DNA from: Scalindua_A sp046757465
Lineage (GTDB): Bacteria; Planctomycetota; Brocadiia; Brocadiales; Scalinduaceae
Assembly (NCBI GenBank): GCA_046757465.1
Contig: JBHHYH010000003.1
Location: forward strand, 43,469 to 107,468
Direction of reading: 5' to 3'
DNA: 64,000 bases
Shown: in pieces, positions 52,858-59,995 of the stretch
Layout: each line of letters opens with the position of its first letter
Numbering within the stretch: the first letter of the stretch is position 1
The notes under the pieces: generated by a model
What the model saw: only the letters and a program-made list of their open reading frames with translations
Databases searched by the model: none
Told to the model about the DNA's origin: nothing
Translations under genes and position numbers: made by a program

Positions 52858-53424
52858 ATGAGAAAGTTTCTTACAAATCATTATTTAAGAATCTTATTCC
52901 CTATCGGAATAGTCCTGTGCGGGATTCTCCAATTGGGATTGAAAGGTGAAGCTGCTTCTTCTGAAAAGCAGGCGCCCGGGTTGGTGATTTCTGAGTGGAT
53001 TAATTCTGCCGGCCTTACTTTGGAGGATTTGCAAGGAAAGGTTATAGTCATTGATTTTTTCCAACTCTGGTGCCCCGGTTGTAATAAATTCTCAGTACCT
53101 CTTATGGAAAAATGGAAGCAAAAGTATGGTAACCGCAAGGATATTCAACTGATTGGTGTCCATACTGTTTTTGAGGGACATTCTCAACAAACACCGGAAA
53201 GATTGCGCCAATACGTCAAAGAAAAGAACATAACTTATCCAATTGGAATAGATAAATACGTATCAAGCCAGAGATTACCGGAGACAATGATTCGTTATCA
53301 TACCCGTGGAACCCCTGAAATGGCAATCATCGATAAAAATGGAAAGATTCGCTTTCAGCATTTCGGTGGTTTTAACACAGCAGTTGTAGAAGAACTCATC
53401 AATACTCTTTTAACAGAAAAGTAA
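52858..53424 (+). CDS. TlpA-like exported thioredoxin-fold protein
   Basis: It resembles the TlpA/redoxin family. The active site is FFQLWCPGCNKFS (CPGC) and the cis-Pro loop RGTPEMAIIDKNG. The first 30 residues are a leader. It has 188 residues. It shares its fold and probably its role (keeping periplasmic cysteines or heme-binding motifs reduced) with the protein at 49534, but the active-site pair differs (CPGC against CPAC). Confidence 0.88.
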   Translation: MRKFLTNHYLRILFPIGIVLCGILQLGLKGEAASSEKQAPGLVISEWINSAGLTLEDLQGKVIVIDFFQLWCPGCNKFSVPLMEKWKQKYGNRKDIQLIGVHTVFEGHSQQTPERLRQYVKEKNITYPIGIDKYVSSQRLPETMIRYHTRGTPEMAIIDKNGKIRFQHFGGFNTAVVEELINTLLTEK

Positions 53425-53470
53425 TCAAGTGCGACTGTTTATGAAGGCAGAAACGGATGGAGATTAAATA

Positions 53471-54001
53471 ATGGCAAGGATTTCGGTTGTAGGGAAAGAA
53501 GAAGCGTCGAAGGACGTGCAGGAGATTTTGACAGAAATTGAGGATGTTTTTGGCAAGGTGCCAAATTTATTTAAGACCTATTCTCATTTTCCCCCTTTAT
53601 TGAAGGCTAACTGGGACAAGGTGAAGGCATTAATGATGCGAGGAAATTTAAGCCGAAAGACCAAGGAAGCTATTGCCGTTCTGGTTTCAAAGGATAATAG
53701 TTGTTCTTACTGTGTTGCCGCTCATACCGCAGCGCTCAAATCGATTGGTGTAACGGAAGAGGAAATTGAAATAATTGAAAATAATATTGAAAAATCGGAT
53801 TTTACTGAGAATGAACGAGGACTCATTAGCTTTGTCAGGAAGGCTAATAAGGATCCCAATAAGATTACTGATGAAGAATTTGAAGAGCTTAAGAAAACAG
53901 GGGCTAGTGAGTCGGAGATAGTTGAAGCCCTTGGTGTGATGGAACTCTTTACGGCATTTAATAAATTCCTGGATTCCTTGGATATAGAAATAGACTTCTA
54001 A
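53471..54001 (+). CDS. AhpD/carboxymuconolactone decarboxylase-like protein
   Basis: It is an alkylhydroperoxidase-like protein. The Cys pair lies in NSCSYCVAAHTAALKSIG (CxxC then His), the AhpD/CMD active site. It has 176 residues and is likely cytoplasmic, possibly reducing peroxides with an unknown thiol donor. Its stop overlaps the ATG of the phosphate transporter gene by one base (TAATG). Confidence 0.9.
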   Translation: MARISVVGKEEASKDVQEILTEIEDVFGKVPNLFKTYSHFPPLLKANWDKVKALMMRGNLSRKTKEAIAVLVSKDNSCSYCVAAHTAALKSIGVTEEEIEIIENNIEKSDFTENERGLISFVRKANKDPNKITDEEFEELKKTGASESEIVEALGVMELFTAFNKFLDSLDIEIDF

Positions 54002-55134
54002 TGACAGTTTTAATAATTCTTTTTCTGGCGACATGCTTTCTTGCATATTCAAACGGTGCTAATGACAACTTTAAAGGTGTGGCGACGCTCTTCGGTAGCA
54101 AGACCACTAATTACAAAAATGCAATCAGGTGGGCTACTATTACAACGTTTGCTGGTTCGGTGGCTTCGATATTCTTTGCACACGCCCTTGTAAAGACCTT
54201 TTCTGGAAAGGGATTGGTCCCTGATGCTATTTCAATCTCTCCTGAATTTCTCACTGCAGTGGCGATCGGTTGTGCTATTACGGTTATGGTTGCAACAGTT
54301 ACGGGCTTTCCAATTTCGACCACACACAGCCTGACAGGTGCCCTGGTTGGCGCCGGTTTTGTAGCTGTAGGTTCTCAGGTTAACTTTGCCGTTTTAGGTA
54401 ACTCTTTTTTCCTGCCACTTTTACTAAGCCCTTTTATGGCGACTGCTTTTGCCAGTATTCTGTACATTATATTCCGTAGCGTTCGTATTCGCTCGGGTAT
54501 AACAAAGGAGTGGTGCCTTTGTATCGGTGAACAGAAAGTGGCGTTACCATCTGCACAGCCAACTGTTGCTCTTGCTGCAAAATGTGGAGGTACTATTGAT
54601 GCTACAATTGATAAAAGGGAAAACTGTGTAGAGATGTATAAGGGACATTTTCTGGGTATGAATAGCCAAACGATGTTAGATTATTTACACTTTTGTTCTG
54701 CTGGTGTTGTTAGTTTTGCTCGTGGTCTTAATGATACACCCAAGATTGTGGCACTCATATTATTAATTAAGGGTCTATCAATACATTGGGGTATGCTGGC
54801 GGTTGCTTTTGGTATGGCTGCAGGGGGGCTTATGAATGCCAGAAGAGTGGCTGAAACTATGAGTAATAAAATTACAAAACTTAATCACGGTCAGGGCTTT
54901 ACGGCAAACCTTGTTACTGGTATACTTGTTATATTCGCCAGTAAATTTGGGATGCCAGTGTCTACAACACACGTATCAGTAGGGTCTCTTTTCGGTATAG
55001 GTTTAACCACGAGACGTATAAATACTCGTATAGCATTAGAAGTACTTTTATCGTGGTTCATAACTCTCCCTGTGGCTGCTATATTTAGTGGTTGTACGTA
55101 TTGGATGCTGGTCAACTTAAGTCTTGGGAGTTAA
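54001..55134 (+). CDS. PiT-family inorganic phosphate transporter
   Basis: It is a cation-coupled phosphate permease. The two inverted PiT signatures are present: YSNGANDNFKGVATLFGS near the N-terminus and FARGLNDTPKI in the second half, each with the substrate Asn-Asp. It has 377 residues and about ten membrane segments. A soluble loop at about residues 170-225 contains several Cys. It is translationally coupled to the AhpD-like gene. Confidence 0.94.
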   Translation: MTVLIILFLATCFLAYSNGANDNFKGVATLFGSKTTNYKNAIRWATITTFAGSVASIFFAHALVKTFSGKGLVPDAISISPEFLTAVAIGCAITVMVATVTGFPISTTHSLTGALVGAGFVAVGSQVNFAVLGNSFFLPLLLSPFMATAFASILYIIFRSVRIRSGITKEWCLCIGEQKVALPSAQPTVALAAKCGGTIDATIDKRENCVEMYKGHFLGMNSQTMLDYLHFCSAGVVSFARGLNDTPKIVALILLIKGLSIHWGMLAVAFGMAAGGLMNARRVAETMSNKITKLNHGQGFTANLVTGILVIFASKFGMPVSTTHVSVGSLFGIGLTTRRINTRIALEVLLSWFITLPVAAIFSGCTYWMLVNLSLGS

Positions 55135-55185
55135 GGCTTTAGCCTTTTATTTAAAAATCACAGGTCAGGGCTTTGAACAACAATT

Positions 55186-56697
55186 ATGGATAAAATGTTT
55201 TTAATAATAATTCTTATTTTCTATTGCCCGGCATCGCTATGGTTGTTTCTCTATGGGCTTAATAACTATTATATGATTTATCTTTTCCTAAGAAGGGTCA
55301 AAAAAGAATCGTATAAAAATCAGGAATTCCTTAGATGGTTCTGGTCAACTCATAGCAGAGATAAACTACCAAAAGTTACTACACAATTACCGATTTATAA
55401 CGAAAAAAATGTGGTAGAACGTTTAATTAAGGCAGTTGCGAATATTGATTATCCGAAGGAACTCCATGAGATCCAGTTACTGGATGATTCTACTGATGAA
55501 ACGAGGGACATAATAGCTGATCTGGTTAATAAGTACAGAGCAATGGGATTCAATATAAAACAGATTGTGAGAGAAAATAGAAGTGGGTTTAAGGCGGGCG
55601 CCTTAAATAAGGGTCTTGAAGAGGCTGAAGGTGAATTTTTAGCGATCTTTGATGCTGATTTTGTGCCTGACAAAGATTTTCTTTATGAAACTATCCCATT
55701 CTTTTATGAAAAAGAAAAAGTCGCCATGGTTCAAACAAGGTGGGGGCATATAAATAGAGACTACTCCCTGCTGACAATAGCACAGAGTCTTGGTATGGAC
55801 GGGCACTTTATTATTGAGCAGGGCGCCAGGACATGGAACGGTTTCTATATGAACTTTAATGGAACTGCGGGAATCTTGAGGAAAGAGGCAATCATTGATG
55901 CTGGAGGGTGGCATTATGATACGTTGACTGAAGATTTAGATCTATCATACAGGGCTCAATTGAAAGGATGGAATACAAAATTCCTATTTGATGTAGTCAC
56001 GCCTTCAGAACTGCCCACGGATATAAATGCCTATAAATCTCAACAGCATAGATGGGCAAAAGGTACAATACAAACTGCCAAGAAGGTTTTGCCGCAAATA
56101 TTTAGGAACAAAGATAGCTTTATAAGGAAGACTGAGGCAGTAATACACCTAACACAATATATGGTTCACCCTATGATGGTTATTCTTGCCTTGCTATACC
56201 TTCCACTGATAATCTTGTTAAAGCCATCAATAACACCTATTTCTATTACAATTGTGGTCTTATTATTACTAATATTCCTGGGGGGCCTTGCCCCATCATT
56301 TCTTTATATAGTCTCTCAGAAAATGGGTTATAGGGATTGGCGGAAAAGATGTTTGTTTATACCTGCGCTTATGTTTATAGGATGTGGTGTTGCCATCAAT
56401 AACACAAAGGCGGTGCTTGAAGCATTATTAAACATTAAGAGCGATTTTATTAGAACGCCTAAGTACGGTGTAATCAGGCGAGGTGGGAATAAAATAGCTA
56501 AAAGTTATACGTTACCGGTGAATCCAATCTTTGTTAGTGAAATAATCTTAAGTGTATATTGTTTTATGGCATTTATGCTGTATACGAGCAATAAGGAATT
56601 TGTCTTCGGACCTTTTCTATTGATGTACGCAATGGGGTTTTTTTACGTAGGCACACTTTCTCTTATGCAGAAATTTAAGGGGAAGATAAGATGCTGA
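55186..56697 (+). CDS. Membrane family 2 glycosyltransferase (cellulose synthase-like)
   Basis: It is a processive-type glycosyltransferase. One N-terminal helix, a GT-A domain with VTTQLPIYNEKNVVERLI, DDSTDET, FDADFVP and TEDLDLSYRAQLKGW, and the QQHRWAKGT motif (QxxRW) identify the CESA/Bcs-like superfamily. Four or more C-terminal helices follow (from about residue 320). The best-known relatives make beta-glucans or glucosylceramide-type lipids. It has 503 residues. It overlaps the DUF3179 gene by seven bases. Confidence 0.9.
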   Translation: MDKMFLIIILIFYCPASLWLFLYGLNNYYMIYLFLRRVKKESYKNQEFLRWFWSTHSRDKLPKVTTQLPIYNEKNVVERLIKAVANIDYPKELHEIQLLDDSTDETRDIIADLVNKYRAMGFNIKQIVRENRSGFKAGALNKGLEEAEGEFLAIFDADFVPDKDFLYETIPFFYEKEKVAMVQTRWGHINRDYSLLTIAQSLGMDGHFIIEQGARTWNGFYMNFNGTAGILRKEAIIDAGGWHYDTLTEDLDLSYRAQLKGWNTKFLFDVVTPSELPTDINAYKSQQHRWAKGTIQTAKKVLPQIFRNKDSFIRKTEAVIHLTQYMVHPMMVILALLYLPLIILLKPSITPISITIVVLLLLIFLGGLAPSFLYIVSQKMGYRDWRKRCLFIPALMFIGCGVAINNTKAVLEALLNIKSDFIRTPKYGVIRRGGNKIAKSYTLPVNPIFVSEIILSVYCFMAFMLYTSNKEFVFGPFLLMYAMGFFYVGTLSLMQKFKGKIRC

Positions 56698-57932
56698 TCA
56701 AGGGTGTTCTTAGTAAAAGGAATTTTACTCAATATCAAGTGGAAGAACTCCCCAGTTGCCTGAGTCTACCATCCTGGCTTAGTTCAGATCCGACACCTGT
56801 CAGAACCCCGCCCGGCCGATGGCAGGCAGGGTTGTCGGGCTGGCAGTCTGGCTACGTACACCACCCCTCCTCCCCTCCTTCTCAAGGAGGGGATAAAGGG
56901 GAGGTTGTAAAATCTAATAGAATTCCTCTATTCTGCTTGATAGCCTGTTTAGTGATTTCTGTAATTAGTTTAGATCAGATATGTTTTGCAGGTACACGTG
57001 AGAAGGATGAAGTAATATATGCATTACCTATTGATGCAATCCCTGCTATAAAGGACCCTGAATTTGTTCCTGCAAATGAAGCAGGACTGGATGACAATGA
57101 ACCCGTTATAGGCGTAACCATTAATGGTGAAAGCCGTGCCTATTCTGTGTATCTTATGAATCATCACGAAATAGTTAATGACAAAGTAGGGGATGATGTG
57201 TTCGCAGTTACCTGGTGCCCTCTGGCAAACCTGGCAGTTGTGTATGACAGAAAAATTGATGGTAGGGAATATACGTTTGGAGTATCGGGGAAACTACTTA
57301 AAAATACACTCGTGATGTTTGATTACGAAACTGAATCCCTCTGGCCAATCGCCTATGGAAAGTCAATAGATGGAAAATTATCAGGCAAAAAAGCAGATAG
57401 AGTAGTTAACAGTCAAAAGATGTCCTGGGCTGCATGGAAGGCGTTACACCCGGATACAATTGTACTGTCTCACCGTGGTTCAAGTACAGTTGGTTATGAT
57501 GTTTATCGAAACTATCATAAGAGTAAACAAACAGGCATATATCCTGTTAAAAATATAGATAAAAGGTTAGGCGCCAAGACAGAGGTTATTGGGATAGAAG
57601 TAAATGGCAAATATAAGGCTTATCCTTTCAGTATATTTGATAATAGGAGAATAGTTACTGATGAGTTTCAGGGTCTGAATTTGCTTATTTATAGAAATAA
57701 AGAGACCAATAGTATTAAGGTCTATGATAGACAAATAGACGGACACGTGATTGAGTTTAATTCTTCAAAAGATTTTGCTACAGATAACATTACAAATACT
57801 ACTTGGGATCTGGAAAATGGTATCGGAATAAAGGGTAGTATGAAGGGTAAATTACTCCGGCCTGTTAGTTTTATCACTGTTTACTGGTTTGTCTGGGCAG
57901 ATTATTATCACGACACTGAAATATTCTATTAA
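56691..57932 (+). CDS. DUF3179 family exported protein with an in-frame repeat insertion
   Basis: The DUF3179 domain (about residues 105-410) has unknown function; its hallmark VTWCPLANLAVVYDR and FGVSGKLLKNTLVMFD are clear. Residues about 14-80 are not protein-like: they are encoded by the palindromic repeat at 56730-56942 and include a Pro/Ser/Gly-rich stretch. The signal peptide (LFCLIACLVISVISLDQICF) thus begins only at residue 80, behind the insertion. Whether export still works, or whether translation starts elsewhere, cannot be told from sequence; no good ATG lies between insertion and leader. It overlaps the preceding glycosyltransferase gene by seven bases. Confidence 0.88.
   Translation: MLIKGVLSKRNFTQYQVEELPSCLSLPSWLSSDPTPVRTPPGRWQAGLSGWQSGYVHHPSSPPSQGGDKGEVVKSNRIPLFCLIACLVISVISLDQICFAGTREKDEVIYALPIDAIPAIKDPEFVPANEAGLDDNEPVIGVTINGESRAYSVYLMNHHEIVNDKVGDDVFAVTWCPLANLAVVYDRKIDGREYTFGVSGKLLKNTLVMFDYETESLWPIAYGKSIDGKLSGKKADRVVNSQKMSWAAWKALHPDTIVLSHRGSSTVGYDVYRNYHKSKQTGIYPVKNIDKRLGAKTEVIGIEVNGKYKAYPFSIFDNRRIVTDEFQGLNLLIYRNKETNSIKVYDRQIDGHVIEFNSSKDFATDNITNTTWDLENGIGIKGSMKGKLLRPVSFITVYWFVWADYYHDTEIFY
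56730..56942 (+). repeat. Palindromic element translated inside the DUF3179 gene
   Basis: It begins CAATATCAAGTGGA and contains a GC-rich palindrome, the core CCCCTCCTTCTCAAGGAGGGG, then AAATCTAATAGAATTCC. The core and both ends recur in the element at 58561-58656 in another gene. The reading frame is open through all 213 bases. Confidence 0.85.
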
Positions 57933-58356
57933 TAAAATTAAATGTAGGGTGGGCATTGCCCACCACAACTTCTGTGTCACTGAAAATGGGTATTTTGTCA
58001 TTTTTACCCGATGGATTGCAGACTGTGTCATAATTAATAGATAAGAGAACATAATACGTCATTCTGCCCCATCCCTAGCTTACGCAAGGAAGCTATGGGG
58101 GTCAGAATCTAATGATTTCAATAACTTAGCAACCTAAGAGATCCCGAAACAAGTTCGGGATGACAATTATGACACAGCCTCTTGTTTGGCGGGATAAACC
58201 CTTTGCTTCCTGTCATTCTGAGGAACGAAGTGACGAAGAATCTAGCTTAGAATAGCCTCAAACTGACAGCCTGGACGTGGACGCCACCACTCCTCCCCTC
58301 CTTCATCATAAGGAGGGGATAAAGGGGAGGTTTTTCATTTGAATTAAACAAATACC
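57933..58356 (+). other. Repeat-rich intergenic stretch
   Basis: It has a GTGGGCATTGCCCAC hairpin (57949-57963), a copy of CCTAGCTTACGCAAGGAAGC (about 58072), a CCCGAAACAAGTTCGGG palindrome (58145-58161), a GTCATTCTGAGG repeat (about 58219) and the core copy at 58263-58330. No gene is supported. Confidence 0.6.
58263..58330 (+). repeat. CCCCTCCTT/AAGGAGGGG core, intergenic copy
   Basis: It aligns with the core inside the DUF3179 gene (about 56840-56903), including the stretch before it (GACAGCCTGG versus GGCAGTCTGG). Confidence 0.8.
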
Positions 58357-59994
58357 ATGAATAAAAGACTGATTACCATAATAATAACGGGCTTGATTAT
58401 TGAAGGCCTGTGTGTTGCGATTGCTTCCATTGGAGATATAAAGGAGAATATTCCCGGGTTTTCTTTCCTGTACACAGCGTCTTTTATTGTGTACGTCTTT
58501 GCCATATTTTATGTTTCAAAAAATGCAAAGGATTCAAAAGAAGCTGAAAACGCAGTGATTCAATACCAAGTGGATAACCACCCCTCCTCCCCTCCTTCGC
58601 AAGGGGGGGATAAAGGGGAGGTGATAAAATCTAATAGAATTCCACTTGATATTGTGCAATTACGCGAAAAATATTCAAAAAAGATTCTCTGGACTGTCTT
58701 GATCTTTTCACTGATATTTCGCTTGACGTTATTACCTGCAACGCCATCTGGCGACCTTTACCGTTATTTATGGGAAGGAAAGCTACAATTAAACTGGCTT
58801 AATCCCTACTCCCTTCCACCGGAATCTTCCAGTCTGGAAGGTCTTAGAGATAGTTTCTTTTCCGGTATTACCCACAAACATCTGACCACAATCTATCCTC
58901 CGCTTACGTTGATGGTGTTTGCTATGGCAGATTACGTCTCACATTCCTTCTTATCTATGAAATCTGCTTTTTTGCTGTTTGATGTGCTTACGATATTCGT
59001 AATAGTAAGATTTTTAAGAGTGATGGGAAAAGACCCAATTAACGTTTTAATATATGCATGGAGTCCATTAGTCCTTATTAGTTTTGCTGTGAAGGGACAT
59101 TGCGATTCTCTGCAGATATTCCTTGTCGTACTTTCCTTATACCTTTTCTCTATTAGGAGAAATTTGAAATCTGTCATTTCAATCGGCCTGGCTGCGATGT
59201 CCAAATTTGTCTTCATTATTGTGGCCCCTTTCTTGATTCCCAGAGGCAAACTCAAATATCTTGCAGTCTTGCCTCTGGTTATTGCTATTTTGTATTTACC
59301 ATATATTGGTGCTGGTAAAGGGTTATTCTCGACCCTTTTACATTTTGGTACTCAATATCATTACAATGATTCTGCTCATTTCCTGATTTTTTGTTTGTCT
59401 CTTGGCTCTCCTTTAATATCCAGGATAATTACGTCCATGATTTTTGTTACTGTGCTTTTGTATTTGTATAAGAAATATATGAGCCTTTTAGTTACAGATG
59501 ATAATAATAATCCCCCATTATTCCGGCCTTTTTCAAATCCCCCTCCCTGCCAGACCCGTCCCCGCCTGTACCAGAATGGGCAGGCAAACGGCAGGCAGGT
59601 TTCCCCTTTTTCCAAAGGGGGATATGGGAGATTTAGGGAAATTAATGATGCTATCTTAAAATTTGCATTTATGTCTATTGGTACCTTTTTGATATTATCT
59701 CCAACAGTACATCCCTGGTATCTCACATGGATCGTTCCCTTCCTCTGTTTCAATAATAACTGGGCATGGCTTGTCTTAACAGGGACTGTTGTTTTTTATT
59801 ATTTTATGAATCATAATTTATTTTCAACACTGATAGAGTATAATAACGAGCGGGTATGGCAGGAAGTTCACTGGTTAAAGTTACCGGAATACGTTCCTTT
59901 TTATGGCCTGTTAATTTATGGATGGTTAGTAAAGAAAAACTTTACTTTACGCACTCTCTGGTTGAATAGAAATTTTATTGGAGGTAGAAGTTAA
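58357..59994 (+). CDS. Polytopic membrane mannosyltransferase-like protein (GT87/DUF2029-like) with two in-frame repeat insertions
   Basis: It is an integral membrane protein with about eleven hydrophobic segments, resembling polyprenyl-phosphate-sugar dependent transferases. YLWEGKLQLNWLNPYSLPP and LTTIYPPLTLMVFAMAD match the GT-C type motif region found in GT87 and related families. Residues about 67-102 and 383-428 are translated palindromic repeats (58561-58656, 59506-59640); both fall in predicted loops, between membrane helices. Without them the protein would be about 460 residues. It overlaps the next gene's upstream TTG but not its ATG. The donor and acceptor are unknown. Confidence 0.83.
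   Translation: MNKRLITIIITGLIIEGLCVAIASIGDIKENIPGFSFLYTASFIVYVFAIFYVSKNAKDSKEAENAVIQYQVDNHPSSPPSQGGDKGEVIKSNRIPLDIVQLREKYSKKILWTVLIFSLIFRLTLLPATPSGDLYRYLWEGKLQLNWLNPYSLPPESSSLEGLRDSFFSGITHKHLTTIYPPLTLMVFAMADYVSHSFLSMKSAFLLFDVLTIFVIVRFLRVMGKDPINVLIYAWSPLVLISFAVKGHCDSLQIFLVVLSLYLFSIRRNLKSVISIGLAAMSKFVFIIVAPFLIPRGKLKYLAVLPLVIAILYLPYIGAGKGLFSTLLHFGTQYHYNDSAHFLIFCLSLGSPLISRIITSMIFVTVLLYLYKKYMSLLVTDDNNNPPLFRPFSNPPPCQTRPRLYQNGQANGRQVSPFSKGGYGRFREINDAILKFAFMSIGTFLILSPTVHPWYLTWIVPFLCFNNNWAWLVLTGTVVFYYFMNHNLFSTLIEYNNERVWQEVHWLKLPEYVPFYGLLIYGWLVKKNFTLRTLWLNRNFIGGRS
58561..58656 (+). repeat. Palindromic element translated inside the GT87-like gene, copy 1
   Basis: Ends CAATACCAAGTGGA and TCCACTTGATATTG are inverted; the core is CCCCTCCTTCGCAAGG and AAAGGGGAGG. 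The right end continues TTGATATTGTGCAATTAC, matching the right end of the intergenic element at 16687-16773. Confidence 0.9.
59506..59640 (+). repeat. Second palindromic insertion in the GT87-like gene
   Basis: Nested palindromes: AATCCCCCATTATTCC against a later GGATATGGGAGATT, CCTTTTTCAAATCCCCC against GGTTTCCCC TTTTTCC, and an inner CCTGCC/GGCAGG. The frame stays open throughout. Related cores are at 17465-17510 and 20131-20177. Confidence 0.8.
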
Positions 59995-59995
59995 A

